Of a DNA stretch of 64,000 nt, positions 52,716 to 60,544 are shown piece by piece. The stretch is from AWTP1-13 sp050248715 (GTDB taxonomy: Bacteria > Pseudomonadota > Alphaproteobacteria > Rhizobiales > Hyphomicrobiaceae). Positions within the stretch are counted from its first letter, which is position 1. Each line of letters begins with the position of its first letter. The stretch covers positions 75,813 to 139,812 of the forward strand of contig JBFWRV010000006.1 of the NCBI GenBank assembly GCA_050248715.1, read 5' to 3'. Under the pieces are notes generated by a model. That model was not told the DNA's origin and made no database searches. It saw nothing but the letters and a program-made list of their open reading frames with translations. The position numbers and the translations under genes were made by a program.

Positions 52716-53555
52716 ATGGATGAGATCACGCGCGTAGCCGCGCAACTCTATGAGCAGACCGGGCGCGTCGCACGATCCGGTGCCGTCATCACCAGAAAAT
52801 CGACGAAGACGGTGTTCATATTGGATTGCGATGATGGGAACTATATCGTTTCAGCCTATCGCGACGATCACTGTGCACGCAGCAGGCTGGCAGCCGCGCG
52901 GGCCGGCATGCTGTGGGCGTCCATGCAGGACTTGTCACCACGACCAATGGATCTAAAGACCGGGTCGCTCTTACACGGCTACCGCTTTGCTCCGGGCCCA
53001 ACGCTGGACCATTGTACCGATCTTGCGCAAATCTATTATGAGATCGGCGGGTTCGCCGGCCGGTTCCACAAGATCGAGCTTCCCTTGCAGACATCGGCGG
53101 AGGAGCTCTTGACGAGAGTTGCCGATCACGGACTTCCGGACTGGGTAATGCAGCGGGTCGCCGGCGACGGTACGGCAAGCAGATCGGTTTTTCTGCATGG
53201 CGATCTAAACAGTTCGAATCTGATCCTAAGCGATCATCGATGTCTTGCGATCGATTTCGACAATTGCGGGACGGGCCCGCCAGAGCTCGATCTCGCCATT
53301 GCTCTCGGTTATGTCAACACGCATCAGGCGGAATGGCTTTCGTGTTTCGGCGCCGCGGTGAACGGTTACAGGGACGGTGGAGGCGGACAGCTGTGCATTC
53401 GACGGCTGGTCGAGTTGGCCTCCGTCACACCGTTCTACATGCTGTGCTCGAGCATCGGTCCGGCTTGTGACGAGGCGACGAGAGAATTGCTTATGGACGC
53501 GGCCTACCGCCAGCATCGCGACATCGAAACGGCCGTGACGGCGCTCGCGCAATAG
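52716..53555 (+). CDS. APH-fold phosphotransferase, third gene of cassette
   Basis: 279 residues of the aminoglycoside/choline kinase fold. The catalytic loop is SVFLHGDLNSSNLILSDHR (Asp163) and the metal-binding Asp lies in CLAIDFDNCGTGPPELDLAI (180-194), matching the HGDxxxxN and DFD patterns. The N-lobe lysine that binds ATP is not obvious: the expected strand reads DGNYIVSAYRDDHCAR, so nucleotide binding may be atypical. ATG at 52716, 15 bases after the preceding stop. Not a resistance determinant on this evidence; it may phosphorylate a peptide or small molecule made with the neighbouring genes. GC is below that of flanking genes. Confidence 0.75.
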   Translation: MDEITRVAAQLYEQTGRVARSGAVITRKSTKTVFILDCDDGNYIVSAYRDDHCARSRLAAARAGMLWASMQDLSPRPMDLKTGSLLHGYRFAPGPTLDHCTDLAQIYYEIGGFAGRFHKIELPLQTSAEELLTRVADHGLPDWVMQRVAGDGTASRSVFLHGDLNSSNLILSDHRCLAIDFDNCGTGPPELDLAIALGYVNTHQAEWLSCFGAAVNGYRDGGGGQLCIRRLVELASVTPFYMLCSSIGPACDEATRELLMDAAYRQHRDIETAVTALAQ

Positions 53556-53774
53556 GGGGCGGTTCCGGTACGGTCGGCTCCAGCGACGAGGCTCGCAGGG
53601 CGCCTTTCCGAGGAATTCGCACCGCTCCGGCGGCACCTAGACTTTCGCGATGGCGGGTCTCTTGTGGCAGCAACGGCAAGCGCCGGGCCGTGACGGCGCG
53701 ACCCTCTGATCCAGTCGAGCCGATCGAGGCCCGCTTCCGATCAGCTCTGCTCACTGCCATGCGGACTTCCACGT

Positions 53775-53866
53775 CAGCGGAATATCTGGAGCCCTGGGCC
53801 GCGGTCGAACACTGGGGCCCTGGGTACCGGCTCTCGGGCTACCGCCCCCCTCCGGCAGGACAAATC
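53775..53866 (-). repeat. Diverged family A repeat, opposite orientation
   Basis: On the minus strand: TTGTCCTGCCGGAGGGGG then GGTAGCCCGAGAGCCGGTAC, CCAGGGCTCCAGATATTCCG. It matches the consensus middle (CCCGAGAGCCGGGACCCAGG) and GATATTC, but has lost perfect ends. It is the only feature I can support in the 315-base gap between the APH-fold gene and the protease gene (53556-53870); no gene is visible there. Confidence 0.55.
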
Positions 53867-53870
53867 TCGT

Positions 53871-54845
53871 TCAAAACCACACGCCCGGAAAGCGGTAGCG
53901 GGGCTGCATGGAGCCGGCGCTCCGGCCCACGAGCGAGACCATCGGCTCCTCCTCCACCTCGATGGGCGGGGCGAGTTCGCGGTTCTCGAGCGCCAGCAGG
54001 CGCGCTATGCGCTCCTTGGTCGGCGGGTGCGAGCGGAGCAGCGAAGGCTGCGGAATCCTCCGGCCCGGCACCGGCAGCATCATATCCTCCCAGAAATGAC
54101 CCTGGTAGCGCTCGAGCTTCTCGAGCGCGGAGGCTAGGCCCGAGGGATCGCCCGTCAGCTCAGCCCCCTCGAGGTCGGCGTCATATTCGCGCGTGCGCGA
54201 GAGCCCGAGCTGCAGCAGGCTGCCGATGGTGGGCGCAAGATAGAGTAGCGCCAGGGCCAGCAGCGAAATGTCGGAATCCCCGAGCAGCATGGCCGGCAGG
54301 TTGAAGATGGCGAGAAAGATGGCGAGGTAGGAGAGAACCTGCGTGAAGCGGGTCATCACGTCGGCAAGGCTCATGACCGCCAGATCGTTGTTGCGGATGT
54401 GGCTGATCTCATGGGCGAGCACCCCGGCAAGCTCGCGCATCGACAGTCGCCGCAGAAGGCCTTCGGTTATGCCGATCACCGCCTTCTCCGGCGCTCCCGC
54501 CGCGAAGGCGTTGAGGGTCATGCTGGGGATGACGTAGACCGCCGGCACCGCCGGCAGCCCGGCGCGGCGGCTGAGCAGGTCGACGATGTAGGCGGTCTGA
54601 CCGCCGTGACCCTGGTCGATCGGCCGCGCGCGATACATGCGCATGATGACGTCGGGCGGCACCCGCGGCGCGAGGACATAAAGTGCACCGATGCCGATGA
54701 GCGCCGTCACCACGCCAGGCCAGGACCAGATGAGCCATGCCGAGAATGCGGTAAGCAGGCCGAGGCCGCCGACCAGCAGCATCGAGTGCAGCTCGTTGCG
54801 GGCCTTGTGCTCGCGGCGGCGGGCATCATCGAGTAGTGGTGTCAT
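53871..54845 (-). CDS. htpX: M48-family membrane zinc metalloprotease, HtpX-like
   Basis: 324 residues. ATG at 54845 with GGGAG ahead. Two hydrophobic segments near the N-terminus (MLLVGGLGLLTAFSAWLIWS region) and two more in the middle (QVLSYLAIFLAIFNLPAMLL and a following one). Zinc site is AGVLAHEISHIRNND (HExxH) with the third ligand Glu in SRTREYDADLEGAELTGDPS. Quality-control proteolysis of membrane proteins is the family role. C-terminal cytoplasmic tail (RSAGSMQPRYRFPGVWF) is unusual. It could be an HtpX paralog rather than the main one. Confidence 0.9.
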   Translation of the reverse strand: MTPLLDDARRREHKARNELHSMLLVGGLGLLTAFSAWLIWSWPGVVTALIGIGALYVLAPRVPPDVIMRMYRARPIDQGHGGQTAYIVDLLSRRAGLPAVPAVYVIPSMTLNAFAAGAPEKAVIGITEGLLRRLSMRELAGVLAHEISHIRNNDLAVMSLADVMTRFTQVLSYLAIFLAIFNLPAMLLGDSDISLLALALLYLAPTIGSLLQLGLSRTREYDADLEGAELTGDPSGLASALEKLERYQGHFWEDMMLPVPGRRIPQPSLLRSHPPTKERIARLLALENRELAPPIEVEEEPMVSLVGRSAGSMQPRYRFPGVWF

Positions 54846-54971
54846 GGCTCCCAACCCTCGGCCGGGATCGGGGGCTGCTCCGGCGAGGCCGCGACAGCAT
54901 AAGCGTGACGGGCCGGCGCCGCTATCCCGGAGCTTGGCCCACGGGCGGGCGGCTCCGTGGTGCGATCGACG

Positions 54972-56864
54972 TCATTCGCACTTGCGCCCGCCGTAGGTCT
55001 GCGTGCACCTGCGGCCGGCGCTGTCGGTGCACGAGGTATTGCCGAACATCCAGCCGCTGCACGTCCCACCGCGACCAGGCCGGTCGTGGCCGGACACGCT
55101 GCCCTGGGGCTTGGCCGCCGCCTGCCGGCGGGGCTCCGCCTCCTCGGTCTCGCGCGGACGGAGCGGCTTGGCCTGCTCGACCTTGGCGGGCTTCGGCTTG
55201 GGTGCGCAGATGTCGCCTTTCACCGCATCGGCATCGCGCAGCCAGCTCTCGAAATCGCCTGCCGTCGCCTTGGCGAGCTCGAGACGTGCCGGCGGCTTGG
55301 CCTTCTTGCCGGCAGCGATGCCGGAGACGTAGCGGTCGAGGTCGGGCTGGGTCTCGGCGCTGCGGCCGTCGATGGCGCCCTCGTAGCAGCGACTCTGCTT
55401 GAGCACGGCTTGCACGCGCTTGACGAAGCCCGCACGCGCATCGGCGCCGAGCGCGACTGAGGCAGCCCGCGCGCTTTCCGCGCCTTCCTTGCGTCGGCCC
55501 GCGACCTCGGCATCGGAGGTCCTGCCCTGGCCCTCCTCCGCTGCCGGCGGCTCCGCCTCCTCGAGGCCCTTGCGGTCGGCGTCGAGGCTGGCCCGGCGCT
55601 CGGCAGCATTGGCCGCTTCGCGGCGCTGACGCTCTTCCTCGAGCGCGATGTGCCGCCGCGCGGCCTCCGCAGCCTGGCGGCGGGCCTCCGTCTCGGCCAG
55701 TGCGCGGGCGTTGTCGGCCGCCGTCCTGTCGGGCAGGGCCGGAGTCCAGCGCGCAAACTCCAATCCGCCGTAGATGCCGCCGAGCAGGGCCAGGCACGCC
55801 GCGACTACGGCCAGCCAGCGAGCCGAGAAGGCGGAGGTGCGCGCCTGCCCGGCTAGCCTTGGCGCGGGGCGGCTCGTCGCGCGTGGCTTGCTGATGATCG
55901 GTTCGGCCTCGCGCCCATGCGGGGGGGCGTGACCAAACAGCAGCGCGCGCAGATGCGCCACCGAGCGTGGCCGCTCGGCATGGCGCACCTCGAGGCACGC
56001 ATCGATGCCCGCGAGGAAGCCGGGCCGATACCTGTCTTTCGCCGCCAGCCGGGACGCGGGTGTCATACGGTCGTCCGTGACACGCAGCGCGGATTCCTCG
56101 GGCGGGCGGCTCATGACGGCGCGGTAAAGCGTGGCGCCCAGCGCGTAGAGATCCGACCAGGGGCCCTGGAGGCGGCCATCGGAGGAGTATTGCTCGTGCG
56201 GCGAGTAGCCGGCTTTGACGACACCTGTCATCGTCCGGCTCATGGCGGCCACGGCTCGGCGGGCGGCACCGAAGTCCAGCAGCACCGGGGTGCCGTCTTC
56301 ACGCACGATGATGTTGTCGGGCGCGATGTCGCGATGCAGGAAGTTTGCGCGGTGCATCATCTCGAGCGCGTCGAGCACAGGGGTGACCAGGGCATCGAGT
56401 TCGTCCTGCGTCGGCAGCCGGCCGAGGCTGCGCAGCCAATCCTCGAAACTTTGGCCTCGCTCGAAGCGCATCACCATGTAGGCGGTGGCGTTGGCTTCGA
56501 ACACGCGCACGACCCGCACGATGCTTGGGTGCTCGAAGCGGGCAAGAGTGCGCGCTTCCGCCAGAAAGTTGGAGCGGCCCCGCTCGAACGTCTCCAGATG
56601 CCGTCGCGACTTGGGCCGTACGCTCAGGGTATCGTCGCGATCGCCGAACTCGGCCGGATAGTATTCCTTGAGGGCGACCGTGGTGCCGAGGGCAAGGTCG
56701 CTGGCCTCGTAGGTAACTCCGAAGCGGCCGCTGCCCACCACCCTCTCGATGCGGTAGCAATCGTTGAGGATCAAATTTGCCGGAAGAGTGGAGCGCGTAT
56801 CCAATATGCTCTCCGCAGAAGACTTGCGGTCCCACAACCGCGAAAGGGGCTCAACGGAACTCAC
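54972..56864 (-). CDS. Membrane Ser/Thr protein kinase with periplasmic PG-binding-like and Cys module
   Basis: 630 residues, GTG start with AGGGCGACAGG ahead. Kinase domain 36-310: glycine loop VGSGRFGVTYEAS (43-55), ATP lysine VALKEYYP (K66), catalytic FLHRDIAPDNIIV (176-187), DFGAAR (197-202). A single transmembrane helix 350-371 follows, then an alpha-helical Ala/Glu/Arg coiled-coil region (383-440). Residues 480-513 (VKRVQAVLKQSRCYEGAIDG onward) resemble a peptidoglycan-binding repeat, and the tail 600-630 holds four Cys (TCSGWMFGNTSCTDSAGRRC and RKC). The layout suggests cytoplasmic signalling coupled to wall sensing. No cognate phosphatase or substrate is adjacent. Confidence 0.9.
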   Translation of the reverse strand: MSSVEPLSRLWDRKSSAESILDTRSTLPANLILNDCYRIERVVGSGRFGVTYEASDLALGTTVALKEYYPAEFGDRDDTLSVRPKSRRHLETFERGRSNFLAEARTLARFEHPSIVRVVRVFEANATAYMVMRFERGQSFEDWLRSLGRLPTQDELDALVTPVLDALEMMHRANFLHRDIAPDNIIVREDGTPVLLDFGAARRAVAAMSRTMTGVVKAGYSPHEQYSSDGRLQGPWSDLYALGATLYRAVMSRPPEESALRVTDDRMTPASRLAAKDRYRPGFLAGIDACLEVRHAERPRSVAHLRALLFGHAPPHGREAEPIISKPRATSRPAPRLAGQARTSAFSARWLAVVAACLALLGGIYGGLEFARWTPALPDRTAADNARALAETEARRQAAEAARRHIALEEERQRREAANAAERRASLDADRKGLEEAEPPAAEEGQGRTSDAEVAGRRKEGAESARAASVALGADARAGFVKRVQAVLKQSRCYEGAIDGRSAETQPDLDRYVSGIAAGKKAKPPARLELAKATAGDFESWLRDADAVKGDICAPKPKPAKVEQAKPLRPRETEEAEPRRQAAAKPQGSVSGHDRPGRGGTCSGWMFGNTSCTDSAGRRCTQTYGGRKCE

Positions 56865-57042
56865 CCTGTCGCCCTATAGGCGTAGCAAAGAGAAAGCCGG
56901 TCAGTAAGCCGTGTAATCCCTCGTGCCCTGCGTAGCGGACTCAATTTGGGGTCGCTGTTTCATTGGGAACACGGTTCACGACATTGCAGCCGTCGGGCGG
57001 CCCGGCGGCTCGAGGCGTGCTCTCAGGACGAAAAATCCGTAT

Positions 57043-57411
57043 TTAGAATCGATGCTTGATCGTAGCGCGAAGCTGGACGCCGTCGGGAGGTGATTTCTCG
57101 TCGAGGCGCCCCGTCGGCTCGGTGCTGGAGCCGTAGAGCATTTCCAAACCGAAATCGAGCTTGGGCAGCACGCCGACGGTGCCGACACCGGGGATGCGAA
57201 TCTCGGTTCCCTGGCTCTGCTTGGAGCCGACATCAGGCAGGCGGAGATCGAGGCTTGGCGCCCCGTTGGCTCCCGTCGCGGGCTTGCCCGCCCCGGTGCC
57301 GACCGTGCTCTCCTGGAACGCGAGCGCTGGCAGCGCCAAGCCCACAATAGCGACCGCTATTGCAACCGAACGTATCGCCGACTTCCACATGGCCCGCATC
57401 GAAGGCCGCAA
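57043..57411 (-). CDS. Small secreted protein
   Basis: 122 residues. Signal peptide (AIRSVAIAVAIVGLALPALA) cleaved before FQESTV; a Gly/Thr-rich stretch, then SLDLRLPDVGSKQSQGTEIR IPGVGTVGVLPKLDFGLEML and a terminal LRATIKHRF whose C-terminal Phe suits outer-membrane or barrel-associated proteins. ATG at 57411 or four codons later. Not recognised. Confidence 0.65.
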   Translation of the reverse strand: MRPSMRAMWKSAIRSVAIAVAIVGLALPALAFQESTVGTGAGKPATGANGAPSLDLRLPDVGSKQSQGTEIRIPGVGTVGVLPKLDFGLEMLYGSSTEPTGRLDEKSPPDGVQLRATIKHRF

Positions 57412-57534
57412 TTTTCCAATGAGCTTAGACTTTCCATTATAGTGGAGAACGATTGCGGCACAAAGAGGTTGCGATTTGCCCGCACCTCTTTCGCGCGGCC
57501 TCGGCGGAGGCGCAAACTGCCCTCGGACGTGCGG

Positions 57535-58227
57535 CTACAGCTTCTCGGTGATCTCTACATCTTTCGGCGTTGCCGTATCGGGCCTGGCCGCCGCCAGGAT
57601 GGTGGGAAGCACGCCCTCGACCGTGTCCACGGTGATCAGAGGCACATCCATGTCGCGCCGGATGAAGACCTCCTCCTGCATGTGATGCAGCAGGGCCAGG
57701 AGCGGCTGCCAGAAGCCGTCGATGTTGACGAGCACGATCGGTTTGGCGTGCCGGCCGAGCTGGGCCCAGGTGAGCTGCTCCACCAATTCCTCCAGGGTGC
57801 CGATGCCGCCGGGCAGCGCTACGAACGCATCGGACCTGTCGAACATCAGCTTCTTGCGCTGGTGCATGTCGTCCACGACGATCAGTTCGTCCGCATCGCG
57901 CAGCATGCGCTCCCTCTTGGAGAGGAACGCCGGAATGATGCCCGTGACGCGCCCGCCGTGCTTGAGCACCGAGCGGGCAAGCTCGCCCATCAGTCCTAGG
58001 CCGCCCCCGCCATAGACGAGACCGATGCCGTCAGCCGCCATCAAGGCGCCGAGCGCGCGCGCGGCCTCGCCATAGGCGGGATTGTTACCGACGTTGGAGC
58101 CGCAGTAGACGCAGATGCTGCGGATGCCGTGCACTCTTGCCGGCTTGGATTTGGCTTCCTGCATGCGGCCCTTGGGTTGCTGGCGGCGATCGCCCATACC
58201 TTGCCCTGTTCCTGTTGTCTTTGTCAT
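57535..58227 (-). CDS. LOG family protein (cytokinin riboside 5'-monophosphate phosphoribohydrolase-like)
   Basis: 230 residues, Rossmann-like LOG fold. CVYCGSNVGNNPAYGEAARA opening, LVYGGGGLGLMGELARSVL, and the signature FVALPGGIGTLEELVEQLTW (PGGxGTxxE). In bacteria these hydrolyse AMP-like nucleotides to base and ribose 5-phosphate. The N-terminal ~35 residues are a polar extension; GGGGAG precedes the ATG at 58227. The TolA-like gene upstream is divergent. Confidence 0.9.
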   Translation of the reverse strand: MTKTTGTGQGMGDRRQQPKGRMQEAKSKPARVHGIRSICVYCGSNVGNNPAYGEAARALGALMAADGIGLVYGGGGLGLMGELARSVLKHGGRVTGIIPAFLSKRERMLRDADELIVVDDMHQRKKLMFDRSDAFVALPGGIGTLEELVEQLTWAQLGRHAKPIVLVNIDGFWQPLLALLHHMQEEVFIRRDMDVPLITVDTVEGVLPTILAAARPDTATPKDVEITEKL

Positions 58228-58456
58228 GCGACGGCTCCCCGTCTCCTGAATCGTAGGCGGGGGAGGGCGCCAAATTGCGGCCGGCCTGCATTCGTATGCA
58301 ACCTAACGCATTGGCGGGGCATACCCGTTGTTTGCGGCGACGGGGGCTCTTGGTTAAGTTCGGGCCCGTGGCCGCTGCGTCTTGGCAACGCACTGCCGCA
58401 ATTGCCGGAGGTTTTGGGGGCATCTTTCGGTTCGGGCAAGGGGAGGCGCTGCTGTC

Positions 58457-60466
58457 ATGAGGTCCGGGCTCTCGAGCGCTGCGGTGGCCGCGACGCTGGC
58501 GGTTGCAGCGGCACTGGCACTTCCCGTCGCCCCTGGCGTCGGCCAGCCGGCCGACCGCAAGCCTGAGGCCGATGCCCTGCGCTCCCGCGCCGAGGAACTG
58601 GCGACCGAGGCCTCGCGACGGTTCGGCGAGGTGCTGGGCGGCGAGCGGCGGGTGCAGGCGCAGGCTCAAGCCTCGGGCCACGGCAAGCCCGCAGACGGAG
58701 ATGATGCCTGGACGGCACGCCGGTGGCTCGAATATTCCAATCGCGGGTACAGATCGCTGGTCGACCGCCTGAGCCAGGGAAATGTTCCGCCCCCCACTCC
58801 GCAAACCACATCCCGGACTGCGGCAAAGCCTGTGCCGCAGCCGGGCACCGGCCCTGGCAAGGCCGCGCCGAAGGGCGAAGCTGCCGGCGCCTCGGACTGG
58901 CTGGCACAATCGGGTGACCGCTTCCAGCAGATCATGCGCAAGCTTGCCGCACGCGCGGCGCCGCCCGACACCGGCTCGGGCCCGGAGGACAGTCCGGGCG
59001 CCAGGAGGTCTGCGGCAAAGCCTGCCGAGGCCCCATCGCCCAAGTCCGCGCCCGCCACGCCGGCCGAGATCAAGATTGCGGAGGAGCGCCGGCTGGCCGA
59101 GACGCGCCGGGCGGAGGCGGCCAAGCGCGAGGACGAGATCAAGAAGACCGAGGAGGCCTTGAAGGCGGAGAAGGCTAAGAAGCAGGCCGAGCTGAAGGCC
59201 GCCGAGGACGCCAAGCGCCTCGCTGAAATCAGGGCCGTCGAGGAAGCAAGGAAGGTTGAGGAAGCGCGACGGACCGCTGAGCTCAGAGCGGCCGAGGAGG
59301 CCCGGCGGGCCGCCGACGCAAAGAGGGCCGAGGACACCAAGCGGGCGGCGGCAGAAGCCAAGGCGGCAGAGGCTGCCAGGAAGGCCGATGAGGCGAAGCG
59401 GGTTGCCGAGGCGAAGAGGGCCGAAGCCGCCAAGCGTGAGGATGAGGCGAAGCGCGCCGCCGCGGAGACCAGGGCGACGGAGGCTGCCAGGAAGGCCGAT
59501 GAGGCGAAGCGGGATGCCGAGGCGAAGAGGGCCGAAGCCGCCAAGCGTGAGGATGAGGCGAAGCGCGCCGCCGCGGAGACCAGGGCGGCAGAGGCTGCCA
59601 GGAAGGCCGATGAGGCGAAGCGGGTTGCCGAGGCGAAGAGGGCCGAAGCCGCCAAGCGCGAGGATGAGGCGAAGCGCGCGGCAGAGGCCAAGGCGGCCGA
59701 AGCTGCCAGGCGCGCCGAGGAAGCGCGTCGCAGCGCCGAAGCCAGGAAGGTCGAGGCTGCCAAGCGGGCGGAGGAGGCAAAGCGTCTAGCCCAGGCCAAG
59801 GCGGCAGAGGACGTAAAAAAAACCCAGGAGGCCAAGCAGGCGGCCGAAGCCAGGAAGGTCGAGGCCGCCAAGGAGGCACAGGAGGCCAAGGCGCACGCCG
59901 AAGCCAAGCGCCTGGCCGATGCCGAGAAGGCGCGCGAGAAGGACCGAGTCCGTACGGCGCAAAGGCGCGAGCAGAAGGCTCAGCGTGTCGCAGAGGCAAA
60001 GCGGCAGGCCGAGCTCAAGGCCAAGGATGCCTTGGAACGCCGGCTTGCGCGACGAGAGGCCGCCAAGCGGCGGGCTGCGGAGAAGACGGCGCGCCTCGCT
60101 CAGGCGCAGGAGAAGAAGGACGAGCCGAAGCCGCCGACGCAACCTCCCGCAGCCTCCGACAAGGGCGGTGCCCCCCAGGGGCAGAAGGGCAGCTCCGGTC
60201 AGACGGTTGAAGGCCCCAAGCGCCGGGCGTACCGACAACACCTCGCCTCCCGCAGTTGCGAGGCCGCGGGGACCCAGATCGCGGCTCCCGGCTGGTACAC
60301 GATCAAGCAGGGCGACACGCTGTGGGCCATCGCCGAGAAGCACTATGGTGCCGGCTGGCGCTACAAACGGATTTATGCCGCCAACCGAGGCCGCCTCAAC
60401 GGCAACCCGCATCACATCAGCCCGTGCCAGCGCGTGTACCTGCCGCGCCCGATCAAGCGCGTCTGA
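58457..60466 (+). CDS. TolA-like Ala/Lys/Glu coiled-coil protein with C-terminal LysM
   Basis: 669 residues from the ATG at 58457 (GGGGAGG ahead). Signal peptide (AAVAATLAVAAALALPVA), a Pro/Ala-rich part, then a charged helix of about 370 residues (roughly 205-575) of repeated AKRAEAAKREDEAKRAA type, as in TolA and similar envelope-spanning helices. A LysM domain closes the protein: GWYTIKQGDTLWAIAEKHYG then YKRIYAANRGRLNG at about 611-662, which binds peptidoglycan. It is thus anchored to the wall with a long rod. DNA repeats at 59369-59700 show recent tandem amplification. No tol-pal genes are adjacent. Confidence 0.85.
   Translation: MRSGLSSAAVAATLAVAAALALPVAPGVGQPADRKPEADALRSRAEELATEASRRFGEVLGGERRVQAQAQASGHGKPADGDDAWTARRWLEYSNRGYRSLVDRLSQGNVPPPTPQTTSRTAAKPVPQPGTGPGKAAPKGEAAGASDWLAQSGDRFQQIMRKLAARAAPPDTGSGPEDSPGARRSAAKPAEAPSPKSAPATPAEIKIAEERRLAETRRAEAAKREDEIKKTEEALKAEKAKKQAELKAAEDAKRLAEIRAVEEARKVEEARRTAELRAAEEARRAADAKRAEDTKRAAAEAKAAEAARKADEAKRVAEAKRAEAAKREDEAKRAAAETRATEAARKADEAKRDAEAKRAEAAKREDEAKRAAAETRAAEAARKADEAKRVAEAKRAEAAKREDEAKRAAEAKAAEAARRAEEARRSAEARKVEAAKRAEEAKRLAQAKAAEDVKKTQEAKQAAEARKVEAAKEAQEAKAHAEAKRLADAEKAREKDRVRTAQRREQKAQRVAEAKRQAELKAKDALERRLARREAAKRRAAEKTARLAQAQEKKDEPKPPTQPPAASDKGGAPQGQKGSSGQTVEGPKRRAYRQHLASRSCEAAGTQIAAPGWYTIKQGDTLWAIAEKHYGAGWRYKRIYAANRGRLNGNPHHISPCQRVYLPRPIKRV
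59369..59700 (+). repeat. 111-bp tandem repeats within the TolA-like gene, three units
   Basis: Each unit starts GAGGCTGCCAGGAAGGCCG; units begin at 59369, 59480 and 59591, each 111 bases (37 codons) with few substitutions, for example GGTTGCC versus GGATGCC. The third is slightly truncated. The period keeps the frame and the heptad-like charge pattern. Confidence 0.9.
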
Positions 60467-60544
60467 CTCTGCGAAGCGCGATGCATTGTGCACCGCGCCG
60501 ATGACGCAATCGACAAGAACTGCGCCGACGGCTAAGCCAGGGTC

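Noticed and set aside
53205..53235. GTTCGAATC tRNA-like T-loop sequence
   Set aside because: It is inside the APH-fold kinase gene (the HGDLNSSN loop) and has no acceptor or anticodon arms.
50499..53555. Class V lanthipeptide or thioamitide cluster
   Set aside because: The kinase fits, but the small protein has no Cys and neither a HopA1-like lyase nor a YcaO/TfuA pair is visible, so the label was not used.
59369..59700. Direct repeats considered as a possible CRISPR array
   Set aside because: Units are 111 bases, adjoin with no spacers and lie in frame within a coding gene.
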